NCBI GenBank assembly: GCA_023052935.1
Contig: CM041298.1
Location: 113,292,977 to 113,356,976, forward strand
Direction: 5' to 3'
DNA length: 64,000 nucleotides
Origin: Piezodorus guildinii
Lineage: Eukaryota; Arthropoda; Insecta; Hemiptera; Pentatomidae
Part shown: positions 22,525 through 33,090 of the stretch, in pieces
Layout of the letters: every line of letters begins with the position of its first letter
Numbering within the stretch: the first letter of the stretch is position 1
The notes under the pieces: generated by a model
Database searches by the model: none
What the model saw: only the letters and a program-made list of their open reading frames with translations
Told to the model about the DNA's origin: nothing
Program-made: the position numbers and the translations under genes

Positions 22525-23393
22525 TCATCATCATCAATGCGGCGCTACAACTCGGTGACGAGCCCTGGCCTCCTCCACCAGCCCTCCCCAGTTATTTATA
22601 TCTTGTGCAGCCGTCATCCAGTTCCTCACTCCCAGGATATCCCTTGCATCCGCTGTCACACCATCCGACCATCCTGGTTTTGGTCTTCCTCTTCTTCTGA
22701 TGCCGTGGAGATGTTCAGTCAAAATGGCCTTAGGAATCGCCTCATCCTCCATTCTAGCCACGTGAACAGCCCACCGCAGTATGCCAAGCTTCAAGGTCAT
22801 AACGACATCATTGTCCTTAAAACCTGTATAGAGCTCATTATTGGTCCGCCTTCTCCAATATCCATTGAGATGAACTACTCCAAAAATTCGTCGAAGTACT
22901 TTTCTCTCAAAGACTTGTAGGCCCTGTTCAGTTCTTTTACTGATAGCCCATGTTTCTGACCCATACAACAGGACTGGGCGAACCAACGTATTATATAAAT
23001 GGAGGTTAGTCGGCCTGTCTAGGAGCCGAGAGGTGAACTCTCTTCAAGGGCCAAAGTAGAACCTGTTTGCCATCAAGATTCTTCTTTTCACCTCCACCTC
23101 TGGTGCATTATCCTGCGTTACAAGAGAACCTAGATAAGTGAACTGGGCCACTTTTTCAAAGTTAAAGGGGCCAACATTGATGGTCTCACCCGGTCGGGGT
23201 TCTTCTCCTGTTACTATGTACTTTGTTTTCCCCGCGTTTACCTCCAGTCCAAGCATTCTGGCAGCCTCCATAGGGCCAAAAATCCTTCTTTGACAGACTG
23301 CAACGACCGTCCTATGATGTCAACGTCATCTGCGTAAGCTAATAGCTGGATCATATGATTGTAAACGGTCCTATTTGTTTCTTTGGATACCAG
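22525..23393 (-). pseudogene. RTE-2 non-LTR retrotransposon, 5'-truncated, with YADD box
   Basis: Flanked by a 13-bp duplication, CTGATCTGTTCCA at 22512-22524 and CTGATCTGTTTCA at 23394-23406. The minus strand encodes LLAYADDVDIIGRSLQSV (RT motif C, about 23315-23345). After a frameshift come LGLEVNAGKTKYIVTG and FTYLGSLVT; after another, LYGSETWAISKRTEQGLQVF, RKVLRRIFG, LRWAVHVARM and GRPKPGWSDGV, ending RHRVVAPH next to a GAT-repeat tail. The order follows RTE-like RT, thumb and C-terminal tail. Two frameshifts inactivate it. Confidence 0.9.
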
Positions 23394-23406
23394 CTGATCT
23401 GTTTCA

Positions 23407-23932
23407 CTTAAGGTATAGTATCTGCACCCACACTAAGAGGAGACCTTTTTAAGACACCCTGTTTACATATTTATGTCGCCATTATGCTTCAGGTTATCCT
23501 TAAAATGCTAGAATTTTGAGTTCATACGAACTAGGTTCGTTAACCGTAGGAAAAACAGCTTTTTACAATGTGGTTAAATTTCCTTGTTATATTAAATAAA
23601 TACTCTAATTACACAACGTTATCATATTAGCTAATTACTTTCTGGGCTTAAGCAATTACAGAGAATAGAGTACTCACAAAGAGCCATGACTAAGAGAGTC
23701 ACGAAATGGCAACCTGTGACCCTTCTGCAATTAGAAAACACGTTTGCCAACGGACGGTTGCCAATACTAATGAGTCACACACGCTCCCGTTAGGGCTTTC
23801 GATTTCGTTTGCTATTTCTATTATCAACATTTAATAAATGATCTTGGATAAGCATTATAATGATAAATACAATAACAAAATAACTGCGTATAATTTACAC
23901 ACATAATTATGATGCTTATTAAAAAAAAAAAA
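23407..23932. other. Unrecognised spacer
   Basis: A moderately GC-rich patch at 23640-23800. No family recognised. Confidence 0.35.
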
Positions 23933-24820
23933 TCTGGTGCGGGAAACACACAACTTGCACTTACCTCCATTTTTAGAATCGATTAAAGAATTTTCAAATT
24001 CAGTAAAAGATAAAAATGTTTGAAACCATTAAAGAATTAATTAAATGGAATTTCTATAGAAACATGTGTTTTATTAAACAAATCGATTATATTATTATCT
24101 AAAATAATCACTTAGTTTTATCGGCTTTTCGTCACTCTCTATTAACTTTTAAAAGCTTATGAGATAATATTTTTTCTAAAATCTTTAGCTTTCCAACGGT
24201 ATATTATACATGTATATTACTGCTCTTATGTTCAAAAACGAAATGTTGCATTAAAAAAATATTTTTCCTGTTTTCTCCTTTCGTTGGGTATCGAATTCAT
24301 TCAATTTATATATTTACCTATTTTCCATCAGTGGTAACAAGATAATATAGTTATTTTTATAGAATCAACAAAATTAAAGGTACTTTAGAGAAAGACAATT
24401 TAAAATATCGGCATTTAAGCCCTGTCAGACCATTATAATCAGAATGAAACGAAACCTACATGATATTAAAGCCCATTAAATTTTACATTGAAATATCGAG
24501 TTTAATCAAAATCGCCGGAACCGTTTTTGAGAAAATCGAAAAAAAATGCAAAATGCATGGTATAAAGTGCCTCTTCTGGTAAGCCCATTTTTAAGAAAAA
24601 GCTTTTTTAACGTCTCCGACCGCAATTGGTCTTAAATATGAAATTTCAGTTTCATAGCACTTTTCGTTTCCGCCCGGGAGTAACCACACACACACACTGA
24701 TATTGTGTATGCAGACCTTTTTGCGGGACTTGGTTATTTGGACTCAGGGGATCCTAAAACGTGTATTTCCGTTGAAAAATTTTCACGATCGCAATACTTA
24801 TATATAGTAAGTGAAAGTAA
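23933..24820 (+). mobile_element. Helentron-like element, full-length plus-strand copy
   Basis: Starts TCTGGTGCGGG after an A run. Inner inverted repeat is decayed on the left (ACTTGCACTTACC) and intact on the right (GTAAGTGAAAGT). Family blocks in order: GGTATATTATACATGTATAT, GGCATTTAAGCCCTGTCAGA, GGGCTTTAAT in reverse, ACCACACACACACAC, TTTGCGGGACTTGGTTATTT, TTTTCACGATCGCAATACTT. Non-coding, 888 bp. Confidence 0.85.
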
Positions 24821-25173
24821 TAAATTGTTAAAGAATTAATTATTTTGAATTTCAATAGAAACATGTGTTTTGTTAAATAACCTATTATATTTTTATCAAC
24901 AACAATCAGTTAGTGTTAGGGGTAATCACCTCCCACTCAACATGGTATTAAAGCCTATTAAATTGTACATCGCGAGTTATAAAACTGATTGTTTTTAGAT
25001 AATAATATTTTAATTTTGTTAGCGATTTTGTAATAAAACACACACTTCTATAGAAATTCAATTTAATTAATTCTTTATTAGGTACACTCATTTTAATCTC
25101 TAACTGTATTTTAAAATTCTTTAAGCGATTTTAACAAAGGAGGTAAGTAAAAGTAATGTGATTCCCGCACCAG
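24821..25173. mobile_element. Helentron-like fragments in opposite orientations
   Basis: The first part (24821-24975) matches the family in plus orientation with an internal deletion. The second (24976-25173) is a minus-orientation 5' end finishing AGGTAAGTAAAAG...CCCGCACCAG. It directly follows the full copy ending at 24820, giving a head-to-tail plus inverted cluster. Confidence 0.7.
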
Positions 25174-25189
25174 TTTTTGTTTAAACATT

Positions 25190-25276
25190 CAACGTCATTT
25201 TATTCTCGTGTGGCTAATCGGGAATAGTATAATAGCGGAAGCCCTAAATTTTGCCTATCCAGGTTTAATTGGGATA
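25190..25276 (-). mobile_element. SINE-2, 3' portion
   Basis: On the minus strand it matches the 3' end of the 18.1 kb copy (AATTTAGG...CCGATTAG...AAAATGACG). It is cut off at 25276 by the Jockey-A insertion that follows, and I see no SINE sequence on the far side. Confidence 0.65.
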
Positions 25277-25288
25277 GCCAATATAACT

Positions 25289-26074
25289 TTTTTTTTTTTT
25301 TTTTAACATATTTATTGATATTTACAACTGTATTAAATAAAAATACATCTAGTAAATGTGATGTTAATATGTAAAACTGTCATGAAATACATGTAGAGAC
25401 ACTACCCAGTGGCAGCACTCTAAAAACACTCTAAACTAGAAGGTCCCGTGGCCATCTTCTTTTCAGACGCCTCGGAGGATTATCAGGGATTGAAGAGGAA
25501 GCAAGGACTGAAACTAATGGATTGTAGTGGGAATGGAGCTTTTCATGGAAGGAATGGTACCTGGTTCGGGCTAAGTCAGCAACATATGGAATATTAAGGT
25601 CTTTATGAATGAGTGTGTTTGTGACAAAATAAGGAGCATTGAGGATTTTCCGAAGGATTTTGGATTGTAAGGACTGGATACGAGAGGAATTCGATGGTTT
25701 AGTAGAGCCCCATAGCTCTACTCCGTAAGTCCATATCGGTCTTATGATGGTCATATAAATGAGTCTTTTGTAATTAAGTGGAAGTTTGGAGCGTTTGTCC
25801 AGTAAGTGTTGAAGTAGTCGAAAACGTCGGGCAGTTTCTTGTCGTTTAAGCCTTGTATGGGGATTCCAAGTTAGACGTTTGTCAAGGTGGAGTCCTAGGT
25901 ATCGGATCTGTTCAACAGGGGCTAGTGGAGTGTCATTAAAGGATACTGTAGGGCAGGAAGTCATTGGTTTACGACGAAGGGTAAAGGTTATCTGGTGGGA
26001 TTTGTTAGAATTAATTTTAATCCTCCAATTCTGGCACCATACTTCAAGGTCTCGGATGTGGGATTGAAGAGTGT
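25289..26074 (-). mobile_element. Jockey-A, 5'-truncated copy with open frame and 12-bp target duplication
   Basis: Exact duplication GCCAATATAACT at 25277-25288 and 26075-26086. The minus-strand frame is open from the truncation point to a TAG at 25431: LEVWCQNWRIKINSNKS, then MTSCPTVSF, IRYLGLHLDKRLTWNPH, MTIIRPIWTYGVELWG, LRKILNAPYFVTNTLIHKDL and RRLKRRWPRDLLV. This is the thumb and C-terminal part of a Jockey RT. About 140 bases of 3' UTR and a poly(A) tail (T run at 25288-25303 on the plus strand) follow. The clean ends and open frame point to a fairly recent dead-on-arrival insertion. Confidence 0.93.
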
Positions 26075-26086
26075 GCCAATATAACT

Positions 26087-26747
26087 AAATTTATAATCAC
26101 TACAACTAACAATGAGAGAGTTTTAATTATTTTTACTAAACAAAATTCTTTAAATTATTTATAGGATGTAATTTTGAAAACGATGCATTAAAATAAGCCC
26201 TGTCTAAAAATTTCAATGAGATTAAAACGAAGCTCCTATGTAGCACTTAACTAAGCACTAGCTGAAACAGAATAGTAAAGCGCCTTTTCAGAGAAATATT
26301 TATAGAAATGAAAGGTTTACAGTTTAACGAGCCACTTTGAATGAAAAGTACCTAAATATAATCTAAATACTTGGAACACATACGGAAATTTTTGCGAGAA
26401 TTGATTATTCGGATTCAGGGAACCATTTCTACGTAATACAATATCATAAAAATAAGTGTGTTTCTGTTGAAAATGTTCACGATATTAATACATTCCTTTC
26501 CAATACACGCATGTATTTCACAGAATAGAATAAAGTTTATTAATAACCTGTTACACTTAGGACCAACTGGCCCTCTCTTAAAATGAAGAGGAATTGTATA
26601 TACATTTGTAATTAACCTTGAGTCAGGTATTTTACGTCAGTTATAAATATACATATATTTATAACATGAATACTATTTGATGTTTACAACATTATCAGAA
26701 TAAAATAAAACATCAAACTTGAGATTAAAATAAAATACTACATTCCC
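26087..26747. other. AT-rich spacer
   Basis: At 26525-26600 there is a short segment with a retroelement-3'-end look (AGTTTATTAATAACCTG...AGGACC), too little to assign. Confidence 0.35.
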
Positions 26748-27155
26748 ACTCTAACCCACTAGTTTCTACCCTAGCTTCCGCTTCGATCCCTGATAACCCT
26801 CCGAGGCGTCTGAAAATAAGATGGCCTCGAGACCTTCTAGTGTTGATTACCTAGTGGAGTGTTGCCAATGAGCATGTTCTCTTCATGTATATTATCTATA
26901 TTATGAGCCAATTAACTCGATGTATTTACTAATACAGTTGTAAATTTCAATAAATTAATAAATAAAAAAAAAAATAAGAAGATGGCCTCAAGACCTTCTT
27001 GTTTAGATTGACTACTAGAGTGCTACCAATAAGCTGTCTCTCTTCATGTTTTTTCATGTATTTTATCTTTAACAGCATATTTACTAGTTGTATTACAAAA
27101 TACAGTTGTGAATTTCAATAAAAAATTTTTAAAAAAATATATAAATAAAAATAAA
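26748..27155 (+). mobile_element. Two tandem Jockey-A 3' ends
   Basis: 26748-26965 encodes remnants of the C-terminus (SLITLRG..., RWP-type region) and ends with AATACAGTTGTAAATTTCAA plus an A-rich tail. From 26971 the final part repeats (AAGATGGCCTC.AGACCTTCT) through AATACAGTTGTGAATTTCAA and a second A-rich tail. Confidence 0.75.
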
Positions 27156-27846
27156 TAAACATAAAAGGGAATTTTAATCTTCACTATTGTTTTCGAATAA
27201 ACTTTTTTAACACTTTTATATACAGTATATTCAGTACATATTTTAATAACACAATATTTATAATACATTTCTTACAAATACAAGTAAATCCTTCAAGCAT
27301 AACTATATATATTTTTTTAAATTTAAATTATCCCTCATTTATAATTTCTTTTATATTTTTTCTAATTCTTTCAAGTGAGTGATTTAAATTATTTTTTTTA
27401 TTTAACTTATTAAATGTTCTACACTCACTTACAATGAATGATTTATTGAAAACTAATGTTTTATGTTTCGGAATCAGAAATGTATACTTAAAGGCTTTAA
27501 TATTTCTATTATGAATATCCCGTAAAAAGATCATATTTGTGTAAAGATAGCTCGGGATTTTGCACCTTAATATTTTACATGTAATTGTTAATAAATTAAA
27601 TATTCTACTGATCTAATCTTCATCTAGTTTAACTGCTTGTAGTAGAATGTGATATGTCGATTTATTTCGATTTGTGTTATTAGGGTGTCTAGCAAATCAG
27701 CTCAAAGAGATTCCATGACTTTTCCATATTTTATCTGACCAAATCTTGGTGAAATATTCATGTATAAATATATTTTAGAAAATTTTTTATCTTAGACATA
27801 CTACTGCAAATGTTAACAGAGAGTGATTAAAAGCCGATATGAAAAA
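27156..27846. other. AT-rich spacer containing a dispersed repeat end
   Basis: 27684-27760 (AGGGTGTCTAGCAAATCAGC...AAGAGATTCC.TGACTTTTCC) matches 37118-37200. Likely two ends of one dispersed element. The minus frame at 27328-27534 (68 codons, basic) has no recognised motif. Confidence 0.45.
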
Positions 27847-28569
27847 TCTGGTGCGGGCAACACACGACTTTCACTTACCTCCAATTTTAAAGTCATTGAA
27901 AGAATTTTCAAATAGTTCGATATAAAAATACGTGAAACTAATAAAGAATTAATTAAATTTAATTTATATAGAAACATGTGTTTTATTAAAAATTCAATTA
28001 TATTATTATCTAAAATAATCAGTTAGCTTTATCTTCTTTTCATCACTCTCTATTAACTTTTAAAAGCTTGAGTATAAGATAATATTTTTTCAAAAATCTT
28101 CAGCTTTCCAACAGTATATCATACATTAAAAAAATATTTTTCTGTTTTCTCCTTTAGTTGTGTATCGAATTCATCCAATATATATATTTACCTATTTTTC
28201 ATCAGTGGTAACAAGATAATATAGTTATTTTTATAGAATCGACAAAATTAAAGGTACTTTAGAGAAAGAAAATTTTAATAATATCGGCATTTATTAAACG
28301 GCCCTGGCAGACCATTTTAATCCATATGAAAATTAAATGATATTAAAGCCCATTATATTTTACATCGATATAGCGAGTTTAATCAAAATCGTCGGAACTG
28401 TTTTCGAGAAAATCGAAAAAAGGTGCAAAATGCATGGTATAAAGTGGCTCTTCCAGTATGCTCATTTTGATGAAAAAGGTTTTGTAACGTCTTAGGCGTG
28501 TATTTGTCTAAAATTTGAAATTTCAGTTTCATAGGACTTACCGTTTCCAACCGGAAGTTACCACACACG

Positions 28570-28664
<95 letters not shown>

Positions 28665-28790
28665 TTTTACGGGACTTGGTTATATGGACACAGGGGACCC
28701 TAAAATGTGTATTTCCGTTAGAAAACTAGAATTCGAAAATTTTCACGATCGCAATACTTTTCCTTACTACATATAGTAAGTGAAAGTAAA
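27847..28790 (+). mobile_element. Helentron-like element, full-length, with expanded CA tract
   Basis: Starts TCTGGTGCGGGCAACACACG with ACTTTCACTTACC. Ends CCTTACTACATATAGTAAG then TGAAAGTAAA. A CA microsatellite of about 100 bases (28561-28662) sits at the family's fixed position between GAAGTTACC and CTTTTTACGGGACTTGG. Non-coding. Confidence 0.85.
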
Positions 28791-28948
28791 AACTGATTGT
28801 CGTAGATAATAATATAATAGATTGTTTAATAAAACACATGTTTCTTTTAAAATCCAATCTAAATAATCAATTTATTTTCGCTTCTAAATTTGTTTAAAAA
28901 TCCTTAAATTGATATAAATAACGGAGGTAAGTGAAAGTCGAGTGAGAT
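28791..28948 (-). mobile_element. Helentron-like element, 5' fragment in minus orientation
   Basis: Matches the last 160 bases of minus-strand copies: ATAATATAATAGATTGTTTA through GGAGGTAAGTGAAAGTCG, then decayed. It abuts the plus-strand copy ending at 28790. Confidence 0.65.
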
Positions 28949-28984
28949 TTTTTATCAAGTTTAATATAAAGATATGCTAATTTT

Positions 28985-29163
28985 TTTTCGAATCCACAAT
29001 ATTAAACCTAGTTCTCTTCACTGATTCCTTAAGCTCGTAGATTTTTCCTAAAGAACGTATATACAACAAGTCCCTCAGAGCTTCTCATACTTAAATTGGT
29101 TTATGTGCTGAATTTCTTAAACCGATCAATTTTATTTGTATGGATCCCAGGTCACGCTGGAAC
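28985..29163 (+). pseudogene. I-type element RNase H domain, left part (split by mariner)
   Basis: Decayed reading gives NLVLFTDSLSS (the TDS segment of RNase HI) and, just before the mariner, INFICMD in one frame and SILFVWIPGHAGTI in another (the W.PGH segment). The domain continues at 30044 on the other side of the mariner with QADEAAKAAS. It is a relic of an RNase H-bearing non-LTR retrotransposon. Confidence 0.75.
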
Positions 29164-29165
29164 TA

Positions 29166-30041
29166 TTGGGTTGTTTCACATGAAATGTCCGTTTTTATAG
29201 TTTCTGAAATACATAAAGGATTTTGCAGGTCTCTTTTGTTTTCTTCCGAATGTTTACATATTTAAAGTAAACAGTTACTAATCCTCTATTTTTGTATTAT
29301 AAACATTAGCTTCCCAATCAATTACCCACTTTTAAGTATACCTCCAAATATGAACTTGGAAACACGCGATTTTCAAGTAATATTTTTGTACGAGTTTAAA
29401 CCCGGCCATTCAGTAGCTGAGGCCGCTAGAAATAGTTGCAAGGCGTTTGGGGAAGGGAGTGTTAATGAACGGACCATTCGCCGTTGGTTTGCTAAGTTTT
29501 CAACTGGGGATACCGACTTGGAAGGCCTCCGTCCGTAATAGACAACGATGTCCTCAAACATACAGTAGAAGGAAACCCCTACCAAACAGTTAAAGGACTC
29601 TCAGCACAACTAAATGCAAGTTCATCTACCGTTTCCAGACATTTAAAGTGTACTGGAAAAGTAAAAAAGCTCGATACATGCGTACCTCATGACCTCACTG
29701 AGCGGCAGCAAGACCCCATGTTTCAAAACATCCCGTGCAAAAATCAAAAGAACTGGGCTACGAAGTTCTTCCGCACCCACCATATTCTCCCGACTTGTCT
29801 CCAACAGAGTACCACCTGTTCAGGAATTTAGACAACTTCGTCAAAGGAAACCTTTTTGAAAATGATGATCAAGTGAAAAGTGCGTTTTCAGATTTTGTTT
29901 CACTTCAAAGCTCAGAGTTTTTTATTCAGTTCGGGGATAAAAAAGTTGGTGTCACGTCGGGAAAAATGTGTAGAAAAAGAAGGTAAATACTTCGAATAAA
30001 AATATCTTGTTTTCATATCGTATTCATGTGACACAACCCAA
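29166..30041 (+). mobile_element. Mariner family 1, longest copy, internally deleted
   Basis: TA duplications at 29164-29165 and 30042-30043. Left end TTGGGTTGTTTCACATGAAA, right end CATGTGACACAACCCAA. Transposase pieces: a frame from 29350 with METRDF-type start (here MNLETRDFQVIF), FKPGHSVAEAARN and RTIRRWFAKFSTGDTDLE. Next come VEGNPYQTVKGLSAQLN and HDLTERQ. Then comes a deletion jumping to RPHVSKHPVQKSKELGYEVL, PHPPYSPDLSPTEYHLFRNL. The block with the first catalytic Asp and the HDNA motif is missing; the last Asp (SPDLSPTEYH) is present. It cannot code for active transposase. The right inverted repeat is shortened compared with the 54.4 kb copy. Confidence 0.92.
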
Positions 30042-30043
30042 TA

Positions 30044-30180
30044 CCAAGCTGATGAGGCGGCAAAAGCGGCGTCATAGTTTTCCCCGTCCGATAGCTCAAA
30101 AACTCCCCATATTGATCTTTACAGGCATATAAAATTAATTATTATGAACAAATGGCAGTTAAATTGGAAGAAAACTATTT
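30044..30180 (+). pseudogene. I-type element RNase H domain, right part
   Basis: QADEAAKAAS continues the RNase H domain interrupted at 29163. It is followed by a decayed IIMNKWQLNWKKT stretch resembling the W...W segment after RNase H in I-type elements. Confidence 0.7.
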
Positions 30181-30184
30181 AGTG

Positions 30185-30227
30185 ATACCAAGACCATCAT
30201 GGTTTGTAGAGGTACAGGTTTTTTCCC
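30185..30227 (+). mobile_element. SINE-1, 3' end fragment
   Basis: ACCAAGACC followed by TTTGTAGAGGTACAGG and six T matches the last 40 bases of SINE-1, again with the T run at the 3' end. Confidence 0.65.
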
Positions 30228-30239
30228 GTTAGCTTTGTT

Positions 30240-30760
30240 AAGCTTCAGTATACCTTCTAAAAATAGTTTTATCACCCACCTTCCTGAATTTAACGACTCC
30301 TCGTTCCCCCGGTTTAAGGTGAAATCTCAGCTGAACTAGAGACTGATTGAGCTGAAAAGACCAATTAATTGTTCACAACGATTTATCATCGAAACGCCGA
30401 GAGACGCCCCACATTCGGCAATAGGGAGTTGAAGTGGCTTCCAGGTAATTATAGACACAATTACACCGACGATTCCTCCATTAATCATAACGCCCTCCTT
30501 ACAGCCTCCAGCTTCCTTAAACTAAATCCAGAACCCCCTCCTTCCCGTAACACACCCTACGGGCCTTATTGTCTTTAAATCCCTTTAGATAACGTAATTA
30601 CACATATCTCACGAATCCTTTAATCATTTCGAATTCCACCTTCCACTAAATTAGATTTAAATCCAATCTCTTCGCCTATTTGTCTCGCAGAAAATCCTAA
30701 CCTCCCCCAGTCCTCCATCCTTAAGTCATAAAAATATATTATCTTAAGTATTTTAAAAAA
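30240..30760. other. Unrecognised segment, partly less AT-rich
   Basis: The plus frame at 30369-30578 includes RELKWLPGNYRHN, which weakly recalls the LKWLP...YRR segment of CR1/L2-like C-termini. Downstream sequence does not continue that pattern clearly. Confidence 0.3.
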
Positions 30761-31275
30761 TCTGGTGCGGTTTACACACGACTTTCACTTACCGCCGTTG
30801 TCAAGTCCGATTAAAGAATTTTACAGTGAGAGATAGAAATTAGTGAAACTAATAAAGAATTATTTAAATTGAATTTCTATCGAAACATGTGCTTTATTAA
30901 AAAACTATTATATTATTATCTAAAATAATCAGTTATTTTTATCGGCTTTACATCACACTTTATTAACTTTTACAAGCTTGTGTAGAAAATAATACTTTTT
31001 CTGAAACCTTTATCTTTCCAACGGAATATTATACACCTATATTACTGTTCCTATGTTTGGGCAACACACGACTTTCACTTACCTCCGTTTTTAAAGTAAA
31101 TTAAATAATTTTCAAATACAGTAATAGGTAAAAAAAAAGTGAAACTATTAAATAATTAATTAAATTGAATTTCAATAAAAACGTGTGTTTTATTAGAAAA
31201 TCTATTATACTATTATCTATGATAATCAGTTAGTTTTATCGGCTTACATCACTATTAACTTCTACAAGCTTTAAT
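30761..31275 (+). mobile_element. Two tandem 5' fragments of the Helentron-like element
   Basis: 30761-31056 starts TCTGGTGCGGTTTACACACG and runs to the ATTACTGTTCCTATGTTT block. At 31057 a second copy starts GGGCAACACACGACTTTCAC and runs for about 220 bases. Both lack the 3' half. Confidence 0.75.
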
Positions 31276-31754
31276 TTAAGTACATAAAATGTTACGCCCG
31301 AAAACGACTAATTTTGTTATTTCAAAGGATATGCTCGATTTTCATATTTTAAGGACTGTTTTAATTTTTTTTTTTTATTCTAAGTTAAAGTCGCCATTAA
31401 CTCACTTATTTTTAAAGTTATAGATATAACATGAATCAACCATTTTTTTTCAAAAATTGAGATCTTACGTTTCAAGACATGTAGATCCCGAATAACGATT
31501 AGAAAAAAAATCCGTTTGTCCACCATACGCTGTTTGTCCACCCGTGGCATTTCTCAGAAACTATTGGACCAATTCCTTTGAAATTCAGCACAAAAATACT
31601 AGGGCATCCAACAATGATCCTAATACTTTGACGTTGATATCACATAATTATTTTTAAAATGGCAGCCAATTAAAAACGATTTAATTCCTTAATTTTTGAA
31701 GACAGAGAAAAATGTATTAGAGTTTTTAACAAAAAATAAATAAAGCTCCTTTCT
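31276..31754. other. Unclassified repeat-like AT-rich sequence
   Basis: Contains GTTTGTCCACC twice (about 31516 and 31534) and a CTATTGGACCAATTCC block. Looks like old transposon sequence, but no partner is in the window. Confidence 0.35.
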
Positions 31755-31880
31755 CACTCTAGCCCATCAGTTTTTATCCTTGCTTCTCTACAAGTATACT
31801 AGGACATTGTTTAATACTCTCCTCAAATTCATTTGATGTAATAAATAATACAGTGTGAATTCCAATAAATATAATTTAAA
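31755..31880 (+). mobile_element. Jockey-A 3' end fragment
   Basis: CTCACTCTAGCCCATCAG and AATACAGTGTGAATTCCAAT match the 3' part of Jockey-A in plus orientation, with an internal deletion. It meets the Jockey-B 3' end lying on the opposite strand. Confidence 0.6.
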
Positions 31881-33090
31881 AATTTATTTATTACAAACAA
31901 GAAATTTGACATAAAATTGAATTTGCCATCTGCATTTCCTTTGCAATAAGCAAATTTGTGGACTGCTGAAGCAGCGGCTCATCACATCATATCTCTTGGA
32001 CACTCGGTGTCGGGGTGGGATGTAAGGATTCGTAGAGCATTTTAATGTTTCTGTAAGAGGGATTGTGTTGTATGTTAGTCTTTGGTGGAAGTTATTGTAT
32101 TGTTCTGCAGCAGTGGCTGAAATAATCGGAATGTTTAAGTCGTTATGTATAACGTCATCTGTTACGTAGAACGGTGCGTCCACTGTTTTGCACAGCACTT
32201 TCGACTGAAAAGATTATTCTTTGGATGCTTGATGGTTTAGCAGAACCCCACAGTTCTATCCCGTATGTCCAGATTGGTTTTAGCAAAACTTTATAAAGAG
32301 TTAGTTTGTTGGTTAATGATAATTTAGAACGTCTGTCAAGTAATCTAGATAAAAGACCATATCGTCTGTTGAGTTCTTTGCGTTTTTGTCGAATGTGGGT
32401 CCTCCAGGTCAGTCTTTTGTCCAAGTGAATACAATACCTAAATATCGAATTTCGTCGGAAGGCGGAATAGTAATATTATTAAAGTAAATGGGAGGAGAAG
32501 GTTCATGGTTCAGAGTGAACACTACATGAGCACTCTTGGACTCGTTCATCTTTATTTCCCCCCAAGAAGCCCAAGGTGGTTTTGGAGGGATATTGCCGCT
32601 TGTAAAGGATCCTTATCTGAACAAAGAAGAGCTGTATCATCAACAAAAGTAGCCAACAGTGCTGTTCCCATTGTGCTGGGGAATATCTGACATGTAAATG
32701 ATAAACAATATTGGCCCTAAAACACTGCCCTGAGGTACACCTGCCTTAATTTGTTGAATGTCTGAGAGTTCGGTCCCCACTTTCACAGAAAAATATCTAT
32801 CAGAAAGGTATGAAAGGAATATTAAATAGAAGGTAGGTGGAAGTAAAATTTTCAGTTTGCAAAGCAATCCTTCGTGCCAAACCTTGTCGAAAGCCTGACT
32901 AATGTCAAGAAAAACGCCTGGACAACTGGACAATATTTTTTTGACTCTAGTGAATTTGAAATGAAATCAACTAATCGATGAGATTGTTGTATAGTGGAAT
33001 GATGTTTTTAAAGCCGACCTGATGATTGGGTATAAACTTTAATATTTCAAGCTAATCTAAACAATGAAGAAGTATTTTTTCGAATAATTT
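31881..33090 (-). pseudogene. Jockey-B non-LTR retrotransposon, RT domain
   Basis: Minus strand, reading from about 33090: IPNHQVGF (fingers), VFLDISQAFDKVWHEGLL (motif A Asp), GVPQGSVLGPILFIIY (motif B), ATFVDDTALL in a shifted frame at about 32640-32665 (motif C, FVDD), IRYLG..LDKRLTWRTH, LKPIWTYGIELWGSAKPS, then APFYVTDDVIHNDLNIP and CSTNPYIPPR. Five or more frameshifts or stops; the terminal RWPRD motif is scrambled (HRVSKRYDVMS). This is the most complete Jockey RT in the window but inactive. Endonuclease and ORF1 are absent. Confidence 0.88.

Noticed and set aside
22537..22920. 127-codon plus frame
   Set aside because: Antisense to RTE-2 coding sequence, which has RT motifs and a matching copy at 47.6 kb.
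28383..28703. CVCVCV and THTHTH frames
   Set aside because: Both come from the CA microsatellite inside the Helentron-like element.
30761..31275. CRISPR-like array because of repeated CACACGACTTTCACTTACC
   Set aside because: The repeats are ends of dispersed transposons at irregular distances, and the window is eukaryotic.
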